Origin: Plumapathes pennacea
Taxonomy: Eukaryota; Cnidaria; Anthozoa; Antipatharia; Myriopathidae
Direction of reading: 5' to 3'
Length of the DNA stretch: 64,000 bases
NCBI GenBank assembly: GCA_964036295.1
Contig: OZ038472.1
Coordinates: 4,858,001-4,922,000 of the forward strand
Part shown: positions 1 to 10,800 of the stretch, piece by piece
Layout of the letters: every line of letters begins with the position of its first letter
How positions within the stretch are numbered: the stretch's first letter is position 1
Made by a program: the position numbers and the translations under genes
The notes under the pieces: generated by a model
Databases searched by the model: none
What the model was told of the DNA's origin: nothing
The model's input: only the letters and a program-made list of their open reading frames with translations

Positions 1-6
1 ACTTAG

Positions 7-269
7 AATCGATGACGCATATGAAAGGGTCAATTACACTGAAGCCAGAATGGGTACGTCAGCGTGAAGGACTGGATTCCTCAATTTGGAACCTGAGAGA
101 ACAAGAGACTCGAAAATTTATCTTAGCATTTATAACAGCTGCTCAAGAAAGTAACCCAAACAAAATCAAGTGGATTAATAAGGAAGTAGTGGACAAAGCA
201 AGACAAGTCCTGGAGCAAAATTGCCAAGCTGTCGGCCGCGTTGCCGATGAATATGATGTGATTTACTAA
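7..269 (+). CDS. Terminal exon of an unidentified gene (5' part outside the window)
   Basis: An open frame enters from the left edge and ends at TAA 267-269. ACTTAG at positions 1-6 looks like a splice acceptor, so I read the exon as starting at 7 with two bases completing a codon; the ATG at 12 is then internal. The 87 or so residues are hydrophilic, rich in Trp, Gln and Glu, and mostly helical in appearance (KPEWVRQREGLDSS near the start, ending DEYDVIY). There is no signal peptide or membrane segment. I do not recognise the family. Codon use and the clean stop suggest a real C-terminal exon, but an isolated ORF cannot be excluded. Confidence 0.5.
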
Positions 270-863
270 ATGCTGCTAGAAATATTACTGCATGACATGA
301 ATCAGAACCAAATATGACCACTGGAGTTCAACGCATGTATCAAAATTATTGTCCAATTTGCAATTTGTGCTAAAAAGAAGTTGTTGTTGTTGCGAATACA
401 ATTACACAAATGTTTCCTGTTATGAGAACAGATTTTAGGATACATAGGAAATTGCAGGGGCAAATTTTGAACGAATAACGACGTCTGGGAAAATGCCGAA
501 GGCTGCTAATGATTTATTTTTATTTGTAAATAATCCCAGAAAGACAGCAACAGCATTGTGGGCATTAATATGTTATAAAATCCTGCTTATAGTAAAAAAC
601 AAACAAACAAACAAAAAACTGTTTTTCTCTGTTACTCGGGCATAGGGCGTGGTAGAAACGTCACTTTATTTGAATACGAACACCCTTGGAGGCTCGTGGC
701 AACCTGTTGCATACGGTAATAAACATGTGTTTGAATGCTTTTATCAGTCATCTCTTTCTATTTAGGACTCTTTTTGTCATCACCTTTTTCAACCCAAAAA
801 TATATATATATATATATTTTTTTTAGAAAAACTGATACTTGGACTGTAAGTAAAATATGAAAT
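270..863. other. 3' flank of the first gene; no further gene seen
   Basis: AT-rich sequence with runs of CAAA (about 597-615) and a short (TA)n followed by poly-T (about 803-823). It probably holds the 3' UTR of the preceding gene. I see no coding exon or RNA gene. Confidence 0.5.
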
Positions 864-2239
864 ACTAGCGGGACCCCCGTAAAATACGGGGATCGGGATT
901 TCTTTTTTCTAACCCTAACATCAAAATCTCTCTGTAGTACATAAGCACTCGACTGTACCACTCGGTGAATTGCCGATCAATCGACATCAAAAGCTCCCCG
1001 TTTTTCGAAATTCTTTTCTTTCTTTTCTCCTTTTTGAATTCAATTTCGAGCATCTCAAACGCAGTTTACCGCTTCAAAGTACAAACGTCCCTGCAGTGCA
1101 TGTACCACTCGATCATACTCGACTCGTCGAACCACCGATCGTCCGACATCAAAATCTTCCCGTTTTTCGAACATGCGGCAGCATCACCCCGCCATCCAGT
1201 CAGTTGACACTCTGAAATTCTATTTCTACACTAAAACGGAATTCTCACCTTCAGTATTCGCGTCCTCGGAAAGGCTACGGTCGAGAAGATTTCTGGCTTG
1301 CTTGTTTGCTTGCTTCATTCAATTCGAATTGACGATACAGTAATTATGACTAACGATCGTACGCGAGCATTGGTTGCGTCAGAAATTGAAACCACGCATT
1401 ATCTAATTACCGGTTTAATTTGTTACGTCACCAGTCGAAATTATATCAATTTGTTACACACACACACACATGAGCCGCGGTCAGCGGTTGCTAAGCGTAT
1501 TATTATATAGAGACTAGCGGGACCCCCGTAAAATACGGGGACCGGATTTCTTTTTTCCTAATATTTTTTGTCTTTTTTTTTCCGTTTTGAATTCCAGTTT
1601 TAGCATCTGGAACGCAGGTTACAGTGTCCAAGTACAAACCTTTGTAGAGCATTTACCACTCAACCGTACTCGACTCGTCGAACAACCGATTGATTGACAT
1701 CAAAATCTTTCTGTAGTACATGTACCACTCGACCGTAGCACTCGGTGAACTGCCGATCAATCGACATCAAAATCTCCCCGTTTTTCGAAATTCTTTTCTT
1801 TCTTTACTCCTTTTTGAATTCCATTTCAAGCATCTCTAACGCAGTTTACCGCGTCAAAGTACAAACGTCCCTTTAGTGCATGTACCACTCGATCATTCTC
1901 GACTCGTCGAGCCACCGATTGTCCGACATCAAAATCTCCCCGTTTTTCAAACATGCGGCAGCATCAGCCCGCCATCCAGACATCCTGACAGCTGAAATTC
2001 TTTTTCTAAACTCAAACGGGATTCTCACCTTCAGTAATCGCGTCCCGTGGGCTTGGTTGAAAGGCTACGGTTGAGAAGATTTCTGGCTTGCTTTTCCCGG
2101 CGATTCAATTCGAATTGACGATATAGTAATTATGACTAACGAGTAGGCAAGCATTAATGTGGCGTCAGAGATTGAAACCACGCATTATCTAATTACCGGT
2201 TTAATTTGTTACGTCACCAATCGAAATTATATCAATTTG

Positions 2240-2272
<33 letters not shown>

Positions 2273-2313
2273 AGCCGCGGTCAGCGGTTGCTAAGCGTAT
2301 TATTATATAGAGA
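864..2313. repeat. Direct tandem duplication, units 864-1512 and 1513-2313
   Basis: Both units open with ACTAGCGGGACCCCCGTA, which folds on itself (CCCCGTA-AAA-TACGGGG), and both close with AGCGGTTGCTAAGCGTATTA. Between them they share long blocks, such as 932-1200 matching 1713-1979 and 1424-1510 matching 2207-2312. The second unit carries about 155 extra bases (roughly 1560-1712) that themselves resemble the shared 'ACTCGACTCGTCGAAC...GACATCAAAATC' block. A (CA)n tract lies near the end of each unit (1455-1471, and longer at 2241-2270). The units look like a transposable repeat inserted or duplicated in tandem. I do not recognise the family. Confidence 0.8.
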
Positions 2314-2723
2314 TTCGCCTTCAAAAATATGCAAAAAAGGAACAAGTACTAAACATTTCCCTTCGTATTAGGCTTTGCTTTCAAGCAGAGACGACAGACA
2401 TCTTGAAAATGGAGTGAATTTCTTGCAATTTTGAAGTTGGAACAAAGCGGAGTACATCGGATTTTGAACAATTTAAATCCAGATGGCAGTGCGAACCGAT
2501 TGCCCGAACACGTCATAGCCTAATTTTAAAAGTTAGAATAAGTGCTTCGTAACATCAGCACACACGAACCAAAACTTCAATTTCTTATCCGCCCCTGCTC
2601 CTGGAATAGTGAAAAAAATGGAAGATACCATATACGCGTTTAATTTGTAGATCCGTGAACTCTTTTGACTGAAGTGACATCATAAGAGCATGCGTCAGAG
2701 TTCTTTAATGACGTCAGTTTAAA

Positions 2724-3791
2724 TTGGCAAGCATGTTCACGAGCAAGTATACGAAAATATTTCTACTGCCGGAAATAGTGGATTCGACAAAGTGTCAAAG
2801 TGACTTGGTTTCAGGTAAAGATTCAAGTGTTAAAAAGTTTCCTTCTAATCCGTTTTTCAATATCTCCGTCATGGAGCAACTTGAATACATCTGCCCGCCA
2901 GTTTACCGAAACGTACGTTCTCTGCACAAGATCGTATGCGAGACTCCTCGGCGCGAAATAACGAAGGTAATGGGATGGGCGAGAAAAGCCGTAAAAAATC
3001 ACCCGTTTGTCACGGCGGTGGTAGTGGCATTTGTTTCATGTACAGTTGGCCTACCTTTCCTCCTTGTCCTGTCCTTCATGTTACTCTGTGTGCTGATTGG
3101 CGCAGTCGTTTCACTGGTCTTCCTCGTCAGCATTATTTTCGCTGTCGGCATTTCCATTCTGTCTGTCCTCTTGATCCTGCTCACTGCTCGAGTGGGAATG
3201 GCGGCCCTTCGTTCTGTGATGGCTTTATTTCCAGCAAGTTGGCTGAAGAATGCAAGGCGTGTTCCTCTGGTCGCGCCGCTGCTCCGTTTGGTTGAGTTCC
3301 TGCAATGGATGGGTAAATTTACTAACCCTACGTGCGAAATTTTGTCAAACGTGAGAAGAAGACACACACTACGGATCCCTTGGTGTGGCCAGTTTGATTC
3401 AAACGAGGATAAATCATCTGGAGAAGATTCAGTCGAAAGGTTAGATCCAGAAGAGGATACGGAGGAGGTAGTAAGGGTGATCAGACGAAAGCGAGAAGTC
3501 AAAGGGAAAAATTTATGTGGACGTGTTTACCCGAAAACTGCTCGAGAATTTATTCGGTATGGCAATCCACTGGAGCTTCGACATGCTACTTCGACCTCCA
3601 GAAATGTGCCGACATGTTGTCTGACTTGTCACGAAGGTCCATCAAGTAAACCAGGATCACTACCAGTCTATTCCAACCCTGCTCAGTTTACGGTGTCCAA
3701 TGTCCATGAAACTTGTTCAGAAAAGGTAGTGCATGTTTCAAGCCGTTTCACGCATAAAAGTACCACGATTCCTAGTCCAGCCGCTAGATGA
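2724..3791 (+). CDS. Promethin/LDAF1-like membrane protein, paralogue 1
   Basis: One open frame of 355 codons. After an N-terminal lead, residues 50-93 hold a segment shared with the second copy at 16 kb (MEQLE...P.VYRNVR...E.PRRE..K), followed by HPF and an unbroken hydrophobic stretch at about residues 95-153. The order helix, HP motif, long hairpin-type hydrophobic region matches promethin (LDAF1/TMEM159), which in vertebrates works with seipin at ER sites where lipid droplets form. The remaining 190 or so residues are charged and are not part of the vertebrate protein (about 160 residues in all). The start is uncertain: Met1 at 2724 or Met50 at 2871, which lines up with the second copy; CAG|GTAAAG near 2815 could be a donor of an alternative 5' structure. 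AATAAA lies at 3814-3819. Family by resemblance; function inferred. Confidence 0.72.
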   Translation: MASMFTSKYTKIFLLPEIVDSTKCQSDLVSGKDSSVKKFPSNPFFNISVMEQLEYICPPVYRNVRSLHKIVCETPRREITKVMGWARKAVKNHPFVTAVVVAFVSCTVGLPFLLVLSFMLLCVLIGAVVSLVFLVSIIFAVGISILSVLLILLTARVGMAALRSVMALFPASWLKNARRVPLVAPLLRLVEFLQWMGKFTNPTCEILSNVRRRHTLRIPWCGQFDSNEDKSSGEDSVERLDPEEDTEEVVRVIRRKREVKGKNLCGRVYPKTAREFIRYGNPLELRHATSTSRNVPTCCLTCHEGPSSKPGSLPVYSNPAQFTVSNVHETCSEKVVHVSSRFTHKSTTIPSPAAR

Positions 3792-3813
3792 ACAACAGAT
3801 GATCTCAGAGCGA

Positions 3814-3819
3814 AATAAA
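3814..3819 (+). terminator. Polyadenylation signal of promethin-like gene 1
   Basis: AATAAA 23 bases after the stop codon of the promethin-like gene, with TG-rich sequence following. Position and hexamer fit a very short 3' UTR. Confidence 0.55.
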
Positions 3820-4338
3820 TGTCACTCTGTAAGTTTAGTTCAATGCAAATACAGTGTGGAATTGTTGTTAGTGTATGAGGAACTTTACTAAAATTGAATT
3901 TTCTCACGACTGCAAATTGTATAAAATTTGGAACTTTTGTTCTATGTACATCAATAAGAAACGCGATTTAGTCAAAAACGCGCAAAGCAGTGTGACCACT
4001 AAAACTAAAGCTTTCAGTGAGTACATTTATTAGTAGCGTTCACGTTTTTGTTGAACGGAGTCAAACTTTTGTTGCCCTTTTAAGTGTACTTAAGACAGAG
4101 TTACATGGTAGTGAAAGAATAAGCTAACGAATGCTGGTTTGCAATAGATTGGGATTGGGTGCTATGCTCGACAGTAGTCAAAACAAACCAGGTTCAGTTA
4201 GAGTAGTATTTTTCAGAGCAATTTGACCAAAGTACCGTCATTTTTCTCACCCTTTTTATAGGCAAATTGTAAAGAGGCCGTTGAGAATATTTAACGAATT
4301 TCGACGGTCACTCCGTCACGATAAAACCTTCCAAACCA
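3820..4338. other. Convergent spacer between promethin-like 1 and SYNRG
   Basis: No coding exon. TTTATT at 4026-4031 is an AATAAA on the minus strand and could end the SYNRG transcript, whose stop codon is at 4521. Confidence 0.4.
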
Positions 4339-4347
4339 CAGTGACTT

Positions 4348-4512
4348 TACCCTGGGTGCCAGGTTTCTCTCTTTTGCTCCAAGCTGCGCGGCCGCGTAGG
4401 GCTGGGGGCGAAAGCCTCGTCCCCAGCCCTCCGCTGCCCGTGGTTTCACCAGCCCTACGCGGCCGCCCAGCTCGGAGCTTCCGAGAGCAAGAAACCTCTG
4501 GCACCCGAGGTA
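4348..4512. mobile_element. Mutator-like foldback MITE (copy 1)
   Basis: Terminal inverted repeats TACCCTGGGTGCCAG / CTGGCACCCGAGGTA enclose a GC-rich stem with GCGGCCGCGTAGGGCTGGGG on the left and CAGCCCTACGCGGCCGC on the right. It is flanked by a perfect 9-base duplication, CAGTGACTT at 4339-4347 and 4513-4521. A 9-base duplication with long inverted repeats is typical of Mutator-like (MULE) elements. The right-hand duplication ends on the last base of the SYNRG stop codon (minus-strand TGA, 4523-4521). Further copies lie at 5456-5601, 42154-42448 and 51154-51236. Confidence 0.85.
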
Positions 4513-4520
4513 CAGTGACT

Positions 4521-4763
4521 TCAAATCAAACTGTAGACCGGTAGAAGTGTTGGTAATACTGAGTCGACTCGGTTACACCAGAAGTTTGCGCATGTCGTGT
4601 GATACTGCCGGCCGCCATACTTCAGCTTCCCATCAGCCTGCTTGGTCGCTCCAGGAATTATTTTCTCGACGTTCAGCAAACACACGCCACAAGCCACGCT
4701 TCTGTCATCCTGTGACGTCACGTGTAGCCTTGAAAGGTCCAGACTGCTTTGCGAAGGCTGACC

Positions 4764-4801
<38 letters not shown>

Positions 4802-7800
4802 TGGGAGAGAGAATAGACCATTTTGTGAGCCTTTAAAATGGAAATGATTGTAGCTTGTATAACAATAAACGTGCATGGAAAGCTACTGTTTCATACAAAA
4901 GGCTTTGCACTAGGCCTCGTATTGAAGCAAAGGAGAAAAAGGATACTGGCTGATAAATATCTGACCTTTACAACTCAGATATTTATTTCATAATATACTC
5001 TTTGAAGTTAAGTCCTTCGAAATTCAGAAGACAGAGACTTGGATCACACGGATAAATACACACCCCCGTTTGTTCGGGGCCTTCACTTAATGCCAATAGT
5101 ATATTTATTACAACAATTATTAAGTGTAGTGGCTAACTGAAATGACCAGAGGTTAGACTCCATTATTCAAGGCCGCAACACTTACCAGTGTTTCTGATCC
5201 TGCGAGGAAACTGGCGATATTTTTCCAAGTGCTCTCGACCTCATCGAGGATATCCTTCAGTTTGATGTTGTTTGCGGCTATTTTGTTTGAGAGAAACAAT
5301 CATGTCATCACTTTTATACAGCAAACAATAATTAAGAGAAATATGATAAGGAGGGCGGAGGGTTACTTTAAACCTGCTTACCTTCGCAAGATGTCAGATT
5401 ATTTTTCGCAGTTTGTTGATTACAAGCTGCGTGTTAGCTCTCACATACGAAGACATACCCTGGGTTCCAAAGGTATCTCGCTCTCGGAAGCTCCGGTGCG
5501 GCCGCGTAGGGCTGGGGACAAAACCACGCGCGACGGAGGGCTGGGGGCTACGCGGCCGCACCAGATTTTCCGAGAGCGAGATACCTCTGGAAACCAGGGT
5601 AACAAAGACAATAACAACGAACTAACGTTTTGCGTTGTGACTTGTCGTAACTGACAAGCTAAAAAATACCCAACTTGAAACTAAATTAGTGTTATAGCGA
5701 TGCCCTCCAGGCTCTTGGCGAGATAGCCCTAGAGATAGCGCTTGGCATGAAGGGGAGCTATCTTCTGACCCTTCTAGGAGGATCACCCTCCTTCCATGTA
5801 AACAGGGCCCAAACTAGCGTTATAGTGGTAAATCCTTGTTTACAAACTTTTGTCAACCGTTAAACGCTAATTTCGTTACAATGTTGGGTACTATTTAGCT
5901 TGTCAGTTACGAGGAGGAAAAATTTCAGAAGACAAGCGATAAGTATCACTCAGCTTCACTTACCTGTCTTCTGCACTGAGGCTCTGATCCTGCGAGTAAC
6001 TCTGTAGACTTCAACGATTGCTACAAAAAAAGAAATGGCCATCAATTGCTTTGGAAAACAACGCATTTATTTACGACGAAATGTATAGCTTATATGTGCT
6101 ACAGTTCTGCTTATCAACACTGCAGTACATTCCACATTACAATACCGCTCATTCCCAAGAGTGATCAACTTCAATTTCTCCTTCAGTTTCTCACCAAAAA
6201 CTCATTATACAGTAAGGAGAACATGGCTTTTGATACCTTGCTCAAATGAAAACTGATTAAACTATCAACTCTCACTACGTCACTTATACGTACGCTACTT
6301 GAAAGGTTGGGAGAATCTGCATTTTGAGTTTGGAAGGAAAAAGTCTTGAAGCAGCGGCAACAGGCACTTCACTGACTGTACTGTGTAACTTAACCTTCTT
6401 GCTGCAATGCACTCACGCTTGATGAAATACCACACAACGAAAATTTCATGAAAAAACAACACTTCATAGGTGAAGTTAGCCTGATTTTCAGACGTTTCGA
6501 GCTCGTCCGCAGGCAGTAGCAAACCCTATATATTGACCTACATGAATGATACCGCAAGACGATTTCATCGCAAACGCGCCACAGGGCGCAGAGGAGTTCG
6601 CTTGCTTACCATTATGTAAAACCCTATATAATGACCTGCATGAATGATACCGCAAGGCGATTTCATCGCGGGCGCGCGAACGCATACGCGCGTCTAAAAC
6701 AATGAAATGACGCGTACTAAGTATAAACATTACGTATACCTTCGCGCGCCCGCGATGTAATTGTTCTGCGGTATCCTTCTTGTATGTCAATATATAGGGT
6801 TTTACATAATAAAGCAACCGAACTCCTCTGCGCCCTGTGACGCGCGAAGGCATAATACTGACATGATGCGTACTAAGTATAAATACCTACCTGCCTTTGC
6901 ACGCCCGCGATGTAATCGACTGCGGTATCCTTCATGTAAGTCAATATATAGGGTTTTAAATAATGGGAAACAAGCGAACTTCTCTGCGCCCTAAGCTGGA
7001 AAGGTAGAGTCTGACAGGGCACTTAATACGACAATCAAGAGAAGAAAATAATGTTTGTCTTGCGTAGGCAAGCCACTCACAAGCAAAATAGAGGGATCCT
7101 TCCTTTGACTGAAGGATCTCTTGTTTTAAAGATGCTTCCTTCATCTTCTGTATCGCTAGTGAAGCTGTAGCCAGGGTGAGGAGGCAGCTGTTTAGACAAC
7201 GACACCAGGCGCTTGCGTGTTGGTCGAAATCCTTCAAACGAGACAACAAATGCTACTGTATAGACGTTCATGCTTTGTTTTCACATCAATGTAAGACGGG
7301 CAGCTTGGCTGCGCTGTGGATCAAACGGAAAAACATAGCCTGCGAAGCAAGCGTTTCTGTAGGCTTCTGAGCGCATACGACTTTTTTCGATTTTGGCCGT
7401 GCAAAACTTGAGGCGAGCACAAAAATTGGGGTGAGGGGGGGAGGGAGGAGAAGGCTTCTCACCTCCCCGCCTCCCTCCCCTCGCGTCCTTTTTGCGCTCG
7501 CCCCAATTTTCGCGCGGCCGAAAATCGAAAAAGTCGTCGTATACGCTCAGAAACCTACGGAAACGCTTGCTTCGCAGGCTAGGCAAAACAGAAAGCAACT
7601 TATCTTACCTCAAACTGCTTGGACAAATTGTACCGTTGAGAAAGTTCGAGCGGAACACTGTTAATGAAAGCCTGGCTAGAACCAGAAACTGAACGAGGGC
7701 GATCAGCGGATTTTTCACTTTTGGAAGGCGCGTTAAAGCTGCCAAACGACACAAAATCCCCATTGCTGCCTCCTTTGGGCAACTCCTGTGACGTAGAGCT

Positions 7801-10800
7801 CAACGGCGTTGAATCCATTTCAAATGCACTACTGTTGTCTGGTTTAACTTCACCAAGAGTTTGAAAATCGCCAAAGTCGGCCTGGAAGGTGATCTTAGAG
7901 TTTTCGATTTTGGCTGCTGCCTCGGTGTTGGTTGTTTGTTCACCAGAAGTCATCATTGTAGACGGCTGGTTATTTGAACTCTCTGCACTGAAGACAGCCG
8001 CATTCGATTGCCAGGAATCTGGCCGGACATTTTTATCAGCTGGCGTGTCAGTCGACCGGAAGTCACCGAAGTCGTCGTCTAACGGCGGAGGAACCTCACT
8101 GATAAACGCAGGACCCGAAAAATTGCCGAAGTCTTCCTTCGGAGGAACGTCGCTTCTAAACTCGGGACCCGAAAAGTTGCCGAAGTCGTTCTTCGGAGAA
8201 ACATCGCTGTTAAACTCGGGACTAGCAAAGTTGCCGAAATCATTCTTTGGAGGAACTTCGCTGTTAAACTTGGGGCTAGCAAAGTTGCCAAAATCATTCT
8301 TTGGAGGAACTTCGCTGCTAAATTCGGGGCTGGCAAAGTCGCCAAAGTCGTCCTCTATCGGCGGAGGACCTTCTCTGATAAACTCGGGACCTTCAAAGTC
8401 ACCGAAGTCATCGTCCACTACAGGCTTTTCCACGCTCTTACTGCCAAAGACGCTCGTCTCCGAGGAGATATCCAGAGCTCTAAATGCGCTGTACTTGTCG
8501 TCAGCGTCACTTGAGGGTTTCAGGCTCGCAGATTCTGTGGGCGCCGGAGATGGTTTGGTTATTCCGCTTTCTAGATTCGTCGTAGAAGTTCCACTGCTTA
8601 GAAAACCGCCGAACGGCTCACCTGGGACATTGTCTTTTGCCTCTTTTTGTGTTGTGTCCTTTTTGACTGTCAAATCCACTCCTAGAGGTTTTGCGGGACT
8701 TGAGACTGGCGCTACGGGTTCAAGACTGAATAAGCTCGAGACGGTCGCCGTGTCTGATTTATCCTCAGAAGAAGTAGTACTATTCTTGAGGGTAAAGCCT
8801 AGCAGGGACTTTGCTAAGTCTGTGGAAACTTGCTGGGACTTTGTTAAGTTTAGTACAGAACTATTGTCTGCAAGGTCTTCAGATAGGTTGCCTTTGGGAA
8901 CAGAAGGCGCCAAATTCTGCTGGAAATTTCCAAAATCATCGCCGCTACTGGTCACGCTATTTGATAAAGATTGAGAAACAGGAGGAGCGCAAGCAACGCT
9001 CTCGAAATCTCCAAAGTCATCGTCCTCTTGAAGCTTTTCTTTTAGAGACTCTGCTGGTTGCTCTTGACGATGCTTTATTGGTTGTGAAAGTTTTTGTTGT
9101 TGTTGTTGTTGCTGCTGCTTTAGTTGCAGCGGTATTCCTCCCACATCTCCAACGCCTGTCCTTCCCACCTCATTCACGTTTGATCCCAGGCCTTTACCAG
9201 CTCCTTGAAATTCGGTCATCTCGCCCCAGTCCTCCTGATTGTTTGAAGCGCCCGGTACCTCAACTGTTCTGAACACACTGTACTTATCATTAGGGTCAGT
9301 GGGTACCAAACTGGGCGATCCGCTGACCAGAAATCCTGTGGGCCCTGCTTGGCCGGTTTCACTAAAAGCACTGTATTTATCTTTATCTTCGGCGACGTTT
9401 GAGTTGTGAACGTTGGCGTCAGATGAAGCAGTGATATTTTCCGCCTCGTCCTGATGTTCCATAAAACTCCAGCCACGACCTTTAGCCTGAAACAAGAAGA
9501 AAAGTAAGCTGTCATTTCTCCTCTCACTCCTAAGCTCAGAATACAAATTCTCCCAACTATAAAACAAGAAAATTGTGAGTGATAAAATGAGAATTGATAT
9601 CACAATCAGCTTTTATTTGAGCAAAGTATCAAGTGCCAAATTCTCCATACTAAATGATACGTCTCTGGTGAGACACCAAAGGAGAAAATTCAAAAGTCAT
9701 CCCCAAGTGTGATACCATCTCTTAAGAGAACTAGATTAACCGCGTCGGCGTGGTGATAAAAACGCTGGCGTATCAACTGAAAGTTGATCAAGGTACTGGA
9801 ACGCCGTAAGAGTAACAGTAGCTGACGTCTCGAGCGTTAACCCTTCGTCTGTAAGTCTCGCATTGTTATACAGTCAAACGTTGTACACGGTTGTTACATG
9901 TAGATGCTTCAAAACGCGTACGCAGATCAATGCTTATGCAGAACTTCGCGTGAAATGTGATGTCTGTCTAATTTACAAAGTCAAAGCTTGTTGAATTCAA
10001 GGAGTTTCAACGAAAACAAACCTTATTCTCTTGGGAGTTTCGACACCAAGAAGCCGCTTTCACAGTCATGCGCACTAGGAAATAGCACTTCTACGCCCCA
10101 CATAAACAAGTGCTTGTCAAGTAAATCTCTCCGCTGAGCTTGGTTTTGTGTCTATGTAATTGCATTAAAACCATGGCATAAGGTATACACTCTGTCCGCC
10201 ATGTTTTATCGTCTGGTGACCCGCCAGGAAATCTGCGCTTTGGGAACTGCGCAATATGATTGTGAAAGTGGCTCATTCGCTAATACTTTCCGAGTCCAAA
10301 GTAATTGATCATAGCACAGGAATAAATGAACCTTTTACAGAGAATGGAAATAGAATTTCTTGAGCAAATTGCAAACTACGAGGAAAGTTGAAATCTCCAA
10401 CTCACCTCCAGCACGTCTTCCGGAAATGAAGGAAAATTGTTAGTGATGAAATGAGAATTGATATCTCAATCAGCCTTTATTTGAGCATATCAAGTGCCAA
10501 GTTCTCCATACTAAATGATATGTCTCTGGCGAGAGACTGAAGGAGAAAATTGAAGTTGATAACTCACCTCTAACACGTCTTCCGGAAAGGAAGGGATGGG
10601 AGCTGCTTTGCAGGACGCCAGCTTCTGCAGGGTCAATTTCTCGGCTTTGATGCCAGCCTGAGTCAGACAAGGGATTCGCTTGTCAGTGATGTTCGGTTGT
10701 GGTTTTAGGAAAATTAATCGAAAAAACACTCACTGTTAAGACATAAACAATAAAATAAAGCACTGTATAGTCTCAAAGAATGATCTCACACTGCCTGCAA

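Noticed and set aside
5229..5654. Plus-strand frame of 141 codons
   Set aside because: It crosses SYNRG exon 11 in antisense and the MITE at 5456-5601.
7889..8974. Long plus-strand open frame of 361 codons
   Set aside because: It is antisense to SYNRG exon 8. The minus strand has the family motifs, and the long frame results from the in-frame repeat.
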